DNA of 64,000 nucleotides from NCBI GenBank assembly GCA_029339195.1, contig JAPTJF010000060.1:62001-126000 (forward strand). The letters run 5' to 3'. The first letter of the stretch is position 1. Each line of letters begins with the position of its first letter. This DNA comes from Micractinium sp. NFX-FRZ. Taxonomy: Eukaryota > Chlorophyta > Trebouxiophyceae > Chlorellales > Chlorellaceae. The translations under genes were made by a program, and so were the position numbers. The notes beneath the pieces are model-generated. The model searched no databases. It was given only the letters and a program-made list of their open reading frames with translations, and was not told the DNA's origin. Shown here one piece after another: positions 21,123 through 33,225 of the stretch.

Positions 21123-24100
21123 TCATCCCAGCCCAAGCGGCAGCGGCTCCCCATGCCGCGAGCACAGCACCCGTATCTCCGCCTCCCAGCGCGCGCACTG
21201 CCGCCGCAGCAGCTCGTGGTCTGCCTGCAGTGCTGCCATGTCATGAGCCAGTGCCTCCTCCAGCCCTGCCAGCTCACCGGACAGCATGGCATTGTGCCCC
21301 TCCAGCTCACGCACACGTGGCCTGAGCCCACAAGGGAAGGAGGGGGCAGCGGGCATGCCCATGTTGAGAAGGGACTTGTTGGATGTGACCAACTGGCGCA
21401 CCCCCACAGGAGAGTGCTGATTGCTGGCTTCAGTGCTGCGCAACCCGGTGCTGGCAAAGGCCCGCAGCACCCGCAGGCAGCGCGCCCCGTACCTGCGCCC
21501 CTCGGCAGGCAGCACTCAAGCACTCATCAAAGCCGCAGCGCACCCACCTCAGCACCAGCAGTTCTTGGATGAGGTCTGCAGGCCGCAGCCCCTCCGCCAC
21601 AAGCACCCGCACCTCCTCCTCCACCTGCACGCAGCGCAAGCATGGCATGCACATGTGCTTAGCGCAGCAGCTGGGCGGACACGTGTGAGCATCCAAGCCA
21701 CGTGGCACTCACGCTGTGCTCGAAAGCAGCTGTGCTTGCACTCCTGGACCCTGCTGCCGCCCTGGCCTGCCGCATGGGGGGCAGCACCCATGTGCTGCCC
21801 CCCATAGGTAGCACATGTACCCCCACATGCACCCCATCAAAGGCGCCCGCCAGCTCAGTCCACACGCACCTGCTGCGTGCCCGCACTCAGAGCCTCCATC
21901 TGTGCGTCCCGCTCTCGCAGCGCGCGCTCCAGCTCAGACACCTGCGTGGGACAAGACAGGCGAACAGCATGTTAAAGTAGTGCAGTGAGGCCGGGCACAC
22001 ACCTGCATGCCACTGCCTCTTCACCATGGCGCGCCCTGTGCCGGGCACATGCAGCCAATCGGCAAGGTTGTCGCACGGTCGCTGCATCGGAGCATCCATC
22101 CATGCACCCACCTGTGCGCTCAGCATGTGCTCCCGTGCCGACGCCGCCTCCTCCCGCTGCTCCTTTGCCGCCTTGAGCTGGCTGCGCAGGCCGCTGGCGG
22201 TGCCGTGCAGCGCCCCCAGCTCCCGCTGCACCCGCGCCAGCTCATCCCTCACTTTTGCCGCATCCTCCAGCTGCGCCTCCAGCTCCTGCCATCGTGGGGA
22301 AAGCGCGGCAGCGGTGACGGCTGATGCCAACAGCAGTACTCATGAACGACACAGCCAGGCAGATTCACAAAGGTCCTGCACTCCCTCTGGGAATGTTCCC
22401 TTAGCACTGAAAGAAGGCCTCACCCAGAGCCCCTCCCACCGCACGTCCCCCAGCCCCACGCACCCACCAACCACACCAACCCCAACCTGCAGCAGCACCT
22501 GGCACCGCGCCTTGAGCTGCTTCGCCTTGTCCACCGCTGCCATGTACTTGGCGGAGCTCACACCGCTCTCCAGCCCCTTCTTGGTGCGCTCCAAAGCCGC
22601 CTTGAGCAGCGCTACGGTGTCCAGAAGCTCCTGCTCCCGCCCGCTCGGCTGGCGCCGCTTGCCAGCAGCAGCGCCGCCGCCTGCAGCAGCAGACCCGCTC
22701 TTGGCCTTGGTTCCCGGCTTGCCGCCAGGCTTGCCCGCTGCCTGCGACGGCACAAGGCATTCCTGTGGTGCGGTGCTGGGCAGCGGCGGCAGACCTGCCA
22801 GCTGGCGCGCCTCTGCAATGGCGGCGGCTGCTTCGGTGTCAGCCGGGTGGGGGCTCAGCTGTGCCAGCAGCGCGTGCAGCCGCCGGCGGTGCCGCTCCGC
22901 CTCTGACTCTGCCTGATCCCGCTGCAGCTGCGCATCAAACAGCGCGACATCTTTCTCCAGCAGCTGGGCCGCCATGTCTGGCGCCGCCACAGGCACATGA
23001 CTGCCAGGCAGCGCCGCCGCTGAGGCTGCGCCAGAGGCAGGTGGCACGGCTGCCGCGCCGGCGCCGCCCCCATAGTCGCCTGGGCAGTACGACTTGCTGC
23101 TGCTGGCACGAAGCATGCTCATGCTCATGCTTGTGCTGCTGCCTGGCGGAAGGCGCTCGGGGCCGCCAACACCAAAGCTGCTGGCACGCAGCACGCTCGC
23201 GCTGCTGCCTGGCGGAAGGCCGCCATTACTGCCGGCGCCCATGCTGCTGCAGCGCAGGGAAGCGCCACTGGGTGCAATGCCAGCAGCGGCTGCGGGAGCA
23301 GAGCGCTGCTCTTCCTGCTGGCTGCCGCTGCCGCCGCCCTCACTACTGGCCCTGCCGTCACCGCCGCTGCTGCTAGGCATGCGGTGCTGCAGTGCTGCGT
23401 ACCGCCGCTCTAGCTCATTGTACTGCTGCTGTACCGCCTCCACCTCCTGCAGCAGCTCCTGGCAGTGCCCCACAGGAACGTGTGTGCCCGGCGCCGCACG
23501 CTCTTCAGCCGCACGCAAGCGCGCCTGCGTCTGTGCCAGCGCAGCCTGCGCCTGCTGCGCTGCCGCCTGCACGGCTGCCAGCTGCTCCTCCGCCCGCCGG
23601 CGCCCTGCATCTGCTGAAACCAACGCTGTGGTCTTCTCCTGCACAGGCACCAGGGGCCCAGGATGGGAAGCAGGTGGTGCAGGTCATGGCATGCTGAAGC
23701 AAAGTTGAATGCCCAGCCAGCAGGCTTCCCTGTTTGTGTACAATGCGTGACTGCACATATCTGTGGGCTGCCCTGCATACCGCTGCCCTGCGTGATGCTG
23801 CGGGCCAGCCACTGCATCCCCACAGCCAAGCCGCATTTTAACACGGCACAGCACAGCAGCTCACCCGCAGCCGCGTCTGCAGCGTCTCCACGCGCCTCTG
23901 CAGCCGCTTGTCGGCCTCCCAGCGGGCGAAGGGTATGTCCAGCACGCTGCCGTCCTCCCCAGCTGCCCCCGCCTCCCGGTTGGGAGGGTCATTCTCCTCT
24001 GCCGCCCCCCCATCGCTGCTCGCACTGCCCTCCGCTGCAGGCTGCGGCTGCTCGTTGCCAGCGGTGCCGGTGGCCCTGCGCTGCTGGGCGCGCTCCCGAG

Positions 24101-26514
24101 CTGCCCGTGCTGCCGCAGCAGCGGCATCCGCCGCTGCAAGGTCCTCCTCCTCCTTGCTGCTCCTGGCCTGCAAGCGCAGCCGTATGTTCTGTGCTTCCAG
24201 CACCTTGACCCTCTTCTGAAGAAGCTCCACCATCTGCCCCCCTCGGCTGTCTGCTCCACTGCTGCTGCCTGCAGCCGCCGCAGCCGCCGCCTGCTCCTGC
24301 AGCCGCTTCACCATGCGCCGCTGCGACGTGGCCTCCTTGCGCACAGCCTCTGCCTCTGCCTGGGCGGAGGTGGCGGCAAACTCCAGCCGTGCCCGCTCAT
24401 CTTCCATCTGCGCCAGCCGCTGGTCCAGCGCCTCCTGCTCCCGCCAGCTGCTGTCCTTCATCAGTCTGGGACGACAACACAAGGCGGGGTACGCACGGAA
24501 AGTTTGAAGAGAGGGAAGCGGTCGCAGAGCTCAAGGGTGCCAGTACGCGTACGTCGCCAAAGCATTTGTAAGTGTACGAGTGCACTGGCTGGTAAGGGTG
24601 CTGCACTGTGGGACGAGCACTGCTGGCTGCCACTTCCGTCTGCAAAATCACCCACTGTTCCGCTGACTCAAGACAGGCTGGCTAGTACAACTCACATGTC
24701 AGCCTGCTGCTTGCGTGCCGCAATCAGCTTGCCCTCCAGCTCCTTCACTACCCCCGCAAGCTTGGCCAGCTGTTTGTCCTTCTCCTGCAGGCGGAAGCTG
24801 AGCCGCTGGCACGCCTGCGAGGCGAGCGACACGCACAAAGGGGTACAAATCAACACTGAGCATTTGCACAGCACGTGCGTGCAAGGCAGCTTTGCTCTAC
24901 ATTCGTCAGACCACACGCCCTCTGCCACAACCCACCCGACTCACTATGTGCTCCATGGATTGCGAGGCAGCGTGGCCATGCCGCTTGCCGCCAGGCGCAA
25001 GAGCTTCATTGCCGCTCCCCGAGCAGGCCTCCTCAGCCACAGCTCCCGCTGGCTGCACCTTGCCCAGCCGGCTGGCGCGCAGGTGGCTGGCATGCATCTG
25101 TGCATGCAGATGAACTGACGGCTCCGCCGGGCTGCCAGGCGCGCTGCGCGCCCTTGCCACCGCTGCCGCCGCTGCTGCTGCTGTTTCCTCTGCTGCCTCC
25201 TCAGCATCCGCCCTCTGCAGCAGTTCCACCTCATAGTCTCGCTCCAGGCTGCGGTAGCTCTCCTGCAGGCGTGCAAGCGGGCAGGAAAGCAGGGGCAGGC
25301 AGGGGACGGGGACACCCTGTTTCCACTACCTGAAGGGTAAACTAAGTTTGCGGGGGATGCGTTGCACGCACGCCCAGCAGCAGCAGGGCCTGCGGCAGCG
25401 GCAGGGCCTGCAGAGAGCAGGCCAGCTCTGAGCCATAGCATGCATCTGCGCCGACCCAAACACCGCCCGGTGGAGTTGTTCCCTTACCCACCCACCTCTG
25501 CCTCGGCCAGCCGCTGGCGCAGCGCCTCGTTCTCATGCAGCAGATCTCCCACCATCTGCCGGCTGACCACCCCCTGTGGCTCGTTCCCACCGGTCAAAGA
25601 GCTCCCATCACCAACCCGCGCATCGCAGTCTGCCTGCCACTCTGCAACAGCAGGCACCGCCACGCCTGCTTGGGCGGCCGGCGCACCACAAGGCTGCCGC
25701 TGCTGCCACTGCTGCTGTTGCTGCTGCCGCTGCAGCTGCAACTCTGCGGCTGCCAGGCGCCGCTTGTACTCTCCCAGCTGCACCTGCGCCTGCCGCAAAT
25801 CCTCCACCTTTCCTAGCAACAGCATGTGGTCTACACCGCTGCAACCACTCTGCTGGGGCGGGTGAGAAGCGCCCGCCGCGGCGTCAGTGGCTGCAGCGAC
25901 GGCTCCGTGCACTGTTGCTGGCTCCAGACCCAGCTGGGCCACCACGCATTCGAGCTGCCATTGCAGCTCCTGCAAGCCGTACATGCGAGGGGGCAGCAAC
26001 ATGCAGGGCTTCACATCTGCCGGCAACATGTTTGGCGGGCTGCATCCACAGAGCTGTTGGCCGCATACAACGAGGCCCTCACAAAGGCAGTCAAGGCGGG
26101 CTGCTCACCTGAAGCTGGTCCAGCTGCTTGGCCAGTTCCAGTTCTGTCAGCTGCTGTTTGAAACGGCTGTCGGCTGCCTCCAGGCGTGCCTCCCGCAGTG
26201 CCTCGGCCGCTGCACAGCCAGCGCCGCCAGCACAGCGCGCCGGGGCCTTGGCGTCCATGTGGTGCGGCTGCTGCTGCACTGCAGCATGCCGGCGCAAGTG
26301 GGCCAGCTCATTGCGCGCCTGCTCCAGCTGGAAGGCATAGGTCTGCGCTTCGAGGCGCGCCTGCCGGAGAGCCTCTACCTGCAGAGCGGCGGCGGCGGCA
26401 GCGGCAGGGGACGGCAGTCTGGTCACGGGCGCCGCGCAGTCTCGGCGGGCTGCGTGTGCATTCCTGACAGTTCCGGCATCACACCTCATGCAGCCGGGCG
26501 GCCGTAGAGGGCAT
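21123..26514 (-). CDS. Large coiled-coil protein 2, unknown function
   Basis: Eleven exons, 1161 aa: 26514-26485, 26378-26109, 25969-25496, 25262-24945, 24814-24696, 24465-23865, 23638-22487, 22285-22112, 21941-21870, 21624-21548, 21321-21123. Nearly all exons are heptad-rich (ALRQARLEAQTYAFQLEQAR; LQEKDKQLAKLAGVVKELEG; LEDAAKVRDELARVQRELGA). A long low-complexity Ser/Gly/Ala section follows the first part of exon 7, then a basic Lys/Gly stretch (GKPGGKPGTKAK). No motor, kinase or membrane domain is visible. The start at 26514 gives a short first exon (MPSTAARLHE) that joins the coiled coil in phase; a start at 26591 without splicing is less likely. A centrosomal, ciliary or Golgi-tether role would fit this architecture but is only a guess. 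Confidence 0.65.
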
Positions 26515-26649
26515 GCTGGCGAGCGGCAGGCAGCTCCGCCCCGGTCAACCCAGTCCAGCTGCTCCACCCACTGGATCCGGATCGGAGTCAATTGCAGCCT
26601 GGCAGCATGCAGTGTGTTTTAGAATGCGCAAGGCCTCGTATTTACGCTC

Positions 26650-27050
26650 CATTTACCTGGGGAAATGCTGAGTTGGCTGGAAACCCTCCGGCAAGAAGCC
26701 AAGCTCCGCATATACTGGCGTCACAAACGACCCAGCGGCATCCCGACACCACTGAGACAGCAGATAGCTTGCCCACCCGCAACCAGTCCCTCCTTTGTTG
26801 CCGCCCAGCGCTGCAGCGCCTTTTCTGCAAGCCCGCGTGGTGCAGCTGATCGTCCTTTCTGGGTTCAGCCGCTCAGCGGGCTCCCTGCCAGGGGTCCATT
26901 GCCGCCGCCATGCCGCCGCCATGCCGCCACCGGGCGCCGCGCCCAAGCAGTTGCCTCGTGTAGAGCTCCGCCTCAGCAGCAGGCTATGCCCCGATCCTCT
27001 GCCAGGTGCCCGTCAACACCATGAAACTGGCCTTCTGGCGGCAGCAATGA
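26650..27050 (+). pseudogene. Broken copy of the promoter and start of the enoyl-CoA isomerase gene
   Basis: Matches 36765-37180, the upstream flank and first exon of the isomerase gene. Shared blocks include TGCTGAGTTGGC, AAACCCTCCG.CAAGAAG, CCCGACACCACTG, GCCGCCGCCATGCC and CCCGTCAACACCATGAA, the last being codons for PVNTMN in the real gene. The reading frame is broken by several indels and ends after about 45 codons. No later isomerase exons follow. Confidence 0.8.
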
Positions 27051-27480
27051 AATGTGGAGTGCGTAAGGCCCTTGCGAGTCAAAGTGCCCAGCGCAAAATG
27101 CAGTGCCATTCCACTGTAACTCTGTGGCAAGCCCGCTTCCTCTGGTCTCGTGTATGTCCAGCGTTCACAACTCATACCACAACATAATGTTGTGGAGTTT
27201 GACCAGTGAATCTGCCTCCTCGTTGCTGACAGCCAGGCCCGAGGAGCCTGCGGTATCTGCCACACACAGATGCTCAGCTGCTGTCGCGATGCAGCAGAGT
27301 ACGCAAGATTCATCAGCAGGCAGTACCAACTTGGTTCTCAGCACCTCACACGCTGCACACTGGTTCATAACCATTGCATGCCTGCACAGCAGTCCCTGCT
27401 GCGGGAGCGAGAGAAGGCCCTGCTGAGGGAGTGCGGGGGGCTCAATTCTTCGGGTCATGATGTGAAGGCTTGTGCTACGG
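27051..27480. other. Gap between the isomerase relic and paralog A promoter
   Basis: About 430 bases without a supported gene. Several short open frames occur on both strands, but none has splice-consistent partners. Confidence 0.4.
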
Positions 27481-27826
27481 GATCCAACAGCGCCTTGCAA
27501 CAGTGACCCTTACTCCAGAGTTTGTAATTGCATGGGGATGCGCTTTGGGCAGGGACTGTGTTCGCCTGTGCCCAGCGCAGCGGGCCGGCGGTGATCTGGC
27601 GACGGAGGTCACTTGGCAAATCCAGCTTGCCCAGCGAGCACAGCGCCCTACTTGCGGTTTCGTTGTAATTCAGACAGTTGCTCGCTTATCACCAGTCCTT
27701 CAAACGTCTGGCACTGCAAACAAAAAAAAAGCGTCGCGCCGCTCTCCCCAAAGGCGCGTTGCAAGCAGCCGTGGCGGCCCTCTCAGCTGCGCAGTGCAGC
27801 CGCAGGCCAGTCAGCAGAGCCAGAGC
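27481..27826 (+). promoter_or_regulatory. Promoter and 5' leader of paralog A, duplicated upstream of paralog B
   Basis: Nearly identical to 30329-30667, including GGATCCAACAGCGCCTT, GGGCAGGGACTGTGTTC, GCGGTTTCGTTGTAATT, AGACAGTTGCT.GCTTATCA and CAGTCCTTCAAACGTCT. Conservation up to the start codon shows that both genes inherited the same upstream region. Paralog C has only a diverged version (33560-33900). No TATA box is evident. Confidence 0.6.
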
Positions 27827-29391
27827 ATGCGACGATGGAGCTGGGCGGGAGTAGCAGCAGCTGCCTGGGTGCTGGCCGCACTGCAGCTGCCGGCACCCAC
27901 CGCCGGCACCATTCTCGAGTATTCCTACAACATTGTGAGCCTGCCACGTGCACAATGCATTGTCATTTTGTTTTGGCAGCATGCCAGCGCACTCCATCTG
28001 GCGTTTGACCTGCTGCAACCCGATGCTGTCTTCCCTGCGTGCACTGCCGACCACATGTCCTGCCTTGGTTTCCCCTGTTCCCCATGCCCTCTTGCACAGA
28101 CCGCGCTCCCAGAGTCCTGCAGCTACCTGCACAAGGATTTTGGCTCCAAGAACTTTGAATACAATGCCTCCTATACCTTCAACTCGTCCATCCCAGACTA
28201 CTGCACTCTGGAGTGAGCTGCCGGCATTGGGTGCCGCCGCTGTGCTCCACCTCCATGGCTGCCTGCCTGCATGCATACGGGGAGTGTTTCTGTGGCTGTT
28301 CGGCCCCAGTGGTATGCCCACAGCCCCTCTCGCGGCCTTCTGCCTTGCCCACCCGTTTTTGTCGCCTGTCGCGAGAAGGCGAGAAAGCTGCGGTGCTATG
28401 CTGTGCTCCCATCCCGCTGCCCTCTGGACCATCCCTCTCCCTCCGCCCCAGGATTTCAAACCTGTTCATAGATGGCACCTGCAACCTTCGCGGCAATGAC
28501 TTTCCAGATTGGTGTGCGGGACGCAACGACGCGTCGTGCGCGGCGGCGCTGCGTGGGTGGGACGCCTCCTCCTGGTGGTCAACTGTGCACCCAAATGCCC
28601 CCGGTCAGTTAGTGTGTCTTGACGGATTGACGTGGGGGCTGCATGACGGCGACTCTTCCTGGTTGATCACCGTGCCTTCAAAATGACCTTGGCGGGTGTC
28701 CGGCGTGCGGCGTGCAGCTTGTGTTGGCGGTCGAGACGGGCGCCAGCCGCGCCTTCCTCTAACCACGTGCCCGCTCTCCCACTCGCCTGCAGCCACGACA
28801 ACCTCTGACGCCGCCGTCCTTTGCGCCAACTCCCCCGTCGGATACTTTTACATACACAACTCCTGCAACCAGACCTTCTCCTTTGTCTTCACGGTGAGCT
28901 GTGCCAAGCGGCGGCTACCAACCTGTGCTGCTCCTCCCCCGGTCGACCCACCCCAGCGCCCTGCTCCCTCTTCCGCCCAGGCAACCTCTCCTCCTGGTTT
29001 GCAGCCTCGAGCCGCTGCCCCTGCCTCTGCCTCCCCTGCTCCCGCTGCCCTGCAGATCAGCATCCAGCCCCACAGCAGCTGCCAAGTGCCGATCATTCCC
29101 GTTTGGATGCGCAACCTCCTCTTGGGCTTCGTCGGCGCATCAGCAGTATACTTGGCCGCCAATTACATTCGGCGCTGCCGCCTGCCCGCGGCGCCGCATG
29201 CGGTGCAGATGGCGAGGGGGGGGGGGGACGCAGCGCCACCTGGCGGGGCGTCTGGGCAGGCAGGCGGGGCGCCGCCCGATGCGGCGCCGGCAGCGGAGCA
29301 CACCCCTCTGCTGATCGAGAGCGCGCCACTCACGCCCAAGTCCCGCGGACTGCCTGCCATCCAACATCCGGGCAATGCCTCTTCTGACTGA
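27827..29391 (+). CDS. Cys-containing type I membrane protein, paralog A
   Basis: Five exons: 27827-27934, 28100-28212, 28452-28603, 28793-28893, 29056-29391; 269 aa. Order: signal peptide (MRRWSWAGVAAAAWVLAALQ, likely cut after APTAG), ectodomain with conserved cysteines and possible N-glycosylation sites (YNAS), WWSTVHP, a YFYIHNSCNQTFSF block, one membrane segment (residues 179-196), then a cytosolic tail with EHTPLLIES. EHTPLL fits the acidic dileucine signal ([DE]xxxL[LI]) that sends membrane proteins to endosomes or vacuoles. I do not recognise the ectodomain family. The fourth intron (28894-29055, 162 nt) has no stop in frame, so it may be retained. A glycine run at 29216-29227 sits in a homopolymer G tract. 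Confidence 0.75.
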
Positions 29392-29629
29392 CATGCTGGC
29401 TCGCTGGGCCAGTCAAATTACAAGCGAGGGGTGCATGCTCCGTGCTGCACCCTGCAGCCGGCCAACTGCCATGGCAAGCGCAGCCGCTCAGGCTGCAACC
29501 GCCGGACAGCATGTATACTTAGCTTGGATTTGCCGTGTCCTGTGTTGCCTTCCACTGCTGTGCACATCAGCGCTCGTGCCCGGGACGGGGTCAACCCTCG
29601 AGCTTTGCACTTTTGAAACCCTACCGATT

Positions 29630-29895
29630 GCATGCGTGATGTATTCTCTATCTGCCTGCCTGCCCCTCTGCATGTATACACGGCCCTCGCCGGCACTTCT
29701 GTTTTTTCGTATCCCCTGCCTGCACATATGTGTATTCATACCCCCTCCCTGCGCATCTGTTTACTCACCCCCCCTGCCTGCGTTCCTGCTCATTGGTACC
29801 CCCTGCCTGCACATCTGCCTATCTCCATGCCCCCTGCCTGCATTCCTGTGTTGTTTTGCCACCCCTGCCTGCGTTGCTGTATTACCCCGTACCTG
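29630..29895 (+). repeat. CCCCCTGCCTGC minisatellite downstream of paralog A
   Basis: Eight or so units of about 26-30 bases with the core CCCCCTGCCTGC followed by CATCTGTTTA- or GTTCCTGTT-type sequence. It is preceded by a conserved leader (CTACCGATTGCATGCGTGAT). The same leader and array occur after paralogs B and C. Confidence 0.9.
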
Positions 29896-30071
29896 TATGC
29901 GAGGTATGGCAAGGCGGAGCTGGGGCAGCGGGCTACAGGGGAAGTGCATGTGGCAGCTAACTGCGGACTGGCCTCCAGATGGCCTACGTCGCTCGAATAA
30001 AAGTCAGCCTGGCAGGGCAGGAAGGAGCAAAGAGCCCTAACAGCACGCACAGCCTCAGGCTGCAGACATAC

Positions 30072-30316
30072 CTGGTGCGCGTGAGGGGCCCATAAAGCAG
30101 CGCCGCCAGGGCGGCTGTGTCGCCGTCCCCCTCCTGTGCTAGCGCCGCAGCCGCTGCCGCCGCTGCATCGCCCTGCCCCAGGCTGCGTTGCTCACGCTGC
30201 CACTGCCGCTGGTTGATGGCGGCGGCAAGGCTCCACACAGCGGCGTCAGTGGGGGAGCAGGAGGCACCATACCCCGCCATGAGCAGGGGCAGCAGCGCCG
30301 CCTCCGCTGCCTTCAC
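30072..30316 (-). pseudogene. Orphan exon, possibly URB1/Npa1-like
   Basis: A 245-nt minus-strand block with a good acceptor (GCAG before 30316) and donor (GTATGT at 30071). It reads VKAAEAALLPLLMAGYGASC, then SPTDAAVWSL, and ends LAALLYGPLTRT. The pattern 'yGAs.SptD...' followed by 'll.GP' resembles the C-terminal part of URB1/Npa1 ribosome-biogenesis proteins, from memory only. No neighbouring exons are present: paralog A's minisatellite is on one side and paralog B's promoter on the other. It looks like a gene piece captured during the local duplications. Confidence 0.4.
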
Positions 30317-30328
30317 CTGCTGCTGCTG

Positions 30329-30667
30329 GATCCAACAGCGCCTTACGACAGTGACCCTTCACGCCAGAGTTTATGGTTGCATGGGGGCGTGTTTGGGCAG
30401 GGACTGTGTTCACCTGCGCTGGGCGCAGCGGGCCGGCGTTGATCTGGCGGCGGAGGTCACTTTGCAAATCCTGCTTGCCCAGCGAGCACAGCGCGTCGAC
30501 TTGCGGTTTCGTTGTAATTTAGACAGTTGCTTGCTTATCACCAGTCCTTCAAACGTCTAACACTGCAAACCGCGTCGCGCCGCTCTCCCCAAAGGCGCGT
30601 TGCAAGCAGCCGTGGCCGCCCTCTCAGCTGCGTAGTGCAGCCGCAAGCCAGTCAGCAGAGCCAGAGC
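30329..30667 (+). promoter_or_regulatory. Promoter and 5' leader of paralog B
   Basis: Near-identical copy of 27481-27826 (see that entry). The copy starts abruptly at GGATCCAACAGCGCCTT beside the orphan exon, which marks a duplication breakpoint near 30325. Confidence 0.6.
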
Positions 30668-32307
30668 ATGCGACGATGGAGCTGGGCGGGAGTAGCAGCA
30701 GCTGCCTGGGTGCTGGCCGCACTGCAGCTGCCGGCACCGACCGCCGGCACCAGTCTCGAGTATTCCTACAACATTGTGAGCCTGCCACGTGCACAATGCA
30801 TTGTCAATTTGTGTTGGCAGCATGCCAGCGCACTCCATCTGGCGTTTGACCTGCTGCAACCCGATGCCGTCTTCCCGGCGTGCACTGCCCGCCCACGTCC
30901 TGCCTTGGCGCCCCCGTTCCCTGTGCCCTCTTGCACAGACCGCGCTCCCCGAGACCTGCAGCTACCTGCGCAAAGATTTTAGCTCCAATTACTTTGCATA
31001 CAATGCCTCCTATACCTTCAACTCGTCCACCCCAGACTACTGCACTCTGGAGTGAGCTGCCGGCAGTGGGTGCTGCCGCCGCTGCGCTCGCTGTGCTCCA
31101 CCGCCAGCGGCAGCAGTTCCCGTGCATGCAGGCATTCCGCGGCAGCTGCTTGCCTGCATGCAGGGAGTGTTGCTTTGAATGACCCCGGGTGGCACGCCCA
31201 TAGCCCCTCCCATGGCGCTTTGCTCGTCCCACCTGGCTTGGCTTTCCGCTGGCGAGAAGGGTGCGGTTCTGCGCTGTGCTCCCACTCTGATGCCCATCTC
31301 ACCGCCCCTCTGCCTCCACCCCAGGATCTCCAACCTCTTCATGGACAGCACCTGCTCCGATCGCAGCGAAGCGTACTACTGCATGAAAGTGGGCGGCAAC
31401 AACGCGTCGTGCGACGCGTCGCTGCGTGGGCAGGGCGCCTCCGCCTGGTGGTCCACTGTGCACCCAAATGCCCCCGGTCAGTTCAGGTTCATGGTGTGCT
31501 GAAGTGACAGGGGTCTGGGACGGTTGGGCCCCCCGGGTGATCAGCGGGCATCCAAGTGACCCCGGCGGGTGGGCGCCTTGCGGCAGCGCACGGCAGCGCA
31601 GCGGCGGGGTGCGGGCGTGAGGTGCGATGGGCGCCAGCCGTGCACTCCTCAACCCACCCGCTCGCCTGCCCACTCGCCTGCCGACGCACCTGCTCTTCCC
31701 TGCAGCGTCGACAATGTTTGACGCCGTTGTCCTTTGTGCCGTCACCCCCATCGGCTACTTTTACATACACAACTCCTGCAACCAGGCCTTCTCGTTCGCC
31801 TTGTCGGTAAGCAAGTACAAGCAATGGCTGCTTACCTTTGCTGCTCCCTCCGCTGCCTGCCCACCCCTGTGCTTGCTCGCTCTTCTGCCCAGCCAGCCTC
31901 ACACCCTGCTCCCTCCCCTCCTTGGCAGCCTCAAGCCCCTGCCCCCTGCCGCCCCTGCTCCTGCCACACTGCAGGTCAGCATCCAGCCCCACAGCAGCTG
32001 CCACGTGCCACGGCACATGCCCAGAGGCCAGTGGGCCGGCATCATATTTGTCACCTTGGTCAGCGTGGCATGCCTATCTGCTTGCATTATTTACAATTGC
32101 CCGCCGCCGCGGGTGCAGAGGACGTCGGTCTGGCTGCCCCCGCCGGCGCCCGCGGTGCAAATGCCGCCGGTGGTGGCAGGCACGGCGCTGCCCGGTGCGG
32201 CGCCGCCAGGGGAACACACCCCTCTGCTTATCGAGAGCGCGCCAGGCACACCCAGACCCTTCGGGCTGCCTGCCGTCCAACAGCCTGCCAACCGCCTAGC
32301 TGACTGA
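30668..32307 (+). CDS. Cys-containing type I membrane protein, paralog B
   Basis: Five exons: 30668-30775, 30939-31051, 31325-31476, 31706-31806, 31975-32307; 268 aa. Exons 1 and 2 are almost the same as in paralog A. Exon 3 differs most (SDRSEAYYCMKVGGNNASC), so the ectodomain loop has diverged. Same plan: signal peptide, ectodomain, YFYIHNSCNQAFSF, one membrane segment (GIIFVTLVSVACLSACII), then a proline-rich tail with EHTPLLIES and TPRPFGLPAVQQ. The fourth intron (168 nt) is again a multiple of three and stop-free. Tight conservation of the tail motif against a variable ectodomain suggests that sorting is the constrained feature. Confidence 0.75.
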
Positions 32308-32929
32308 CATGCTGGCTCCCTGCGTCGGCCTAGGTAAAGCGAGGGGTTCATGCTCTGCCCAACACCCTGCCGCCGGCGCTGCACCCAGCGGCGTCGCCAG
32401 CCCCACCACGCCCCTTCCCGCTACATGCGACCCTGCCCCTGTCCCTCCCTGCATGTGACCCTGCCCCGCCTCTGCCCCCTGCGGTTGCCCTGCCCAAACC
32501 CGGCCTCCCGCACACCTCCTCAACTCTTTGCTTCCGCCAAGTACCGCCTTGATGTGCTCAACTGCTCCCTGGCCCCTCACTCTCCACCCTGCCCGCTTCC
32601 CGACACTACCTGCCTTGCAGCTGTCACTCGCCCGAGCACCCAGCCCCCGCTCCGGGCCCATGGCCAAGCCCTATCATGCCACCCCTGCCCTGCGCCTCAG
32701 CGGCAGGCGGTGGGCATCCGCCCCGCTCGCTCATGACTGTGCCTGCTGCGGTCCCAGAGCAGCAAGCTGGCGTGCCAGGCTGGCTGGCTGCATTGGCAAG
32801 GACTACCGCTGAGGGGCACAGCCGCGGGACAACACGTGCACTGGCTGACATGAACAGTGCCTCTCTTTGTTGTCTTTCGCTGCTGTGCACCGCTGCGCTC
32901 TGCGCTGTTGCGGTGCGCTTCTGGCTTTG

Positions 32930-33225
32930 CACTTTTGAAACCCTACCGATTGCATGCGTGATGTATTCTCTATTTGCCTGCCTGCCCCTCTGCATGTATA
33001 CACGGCCCTCGCCGGCACTTCTGTTTTTCCGTATACCTGCCTGCACATATGTGTATACCCCCTGCCTGCGCATCTGTTCTCTCAACCCCCCTGCCTGCGT
33101 TCCTGCTCATTGGTACCCCCTGCCTGCACATCTGCCTATCTCCATGCCCCCTGCCTGCATTCCTGTTTTGTTTTGCCACCCCTGCCTGCGTTCCTGTATT
33201 TTCGTACCGCCTGCCTGCAATCTGT
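32930..33225 (+). repeat. CCCCCTGCCTGC minisatellite downstream of paralog B
   Basis: Same leader (ACCCTACCGATTGCATGCGT) and repeat core as downstream of paralog A, with fewer or shifted units. The 620 bases between the stop codon and the repeat hold no visible gene. Confidence 0.9.
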
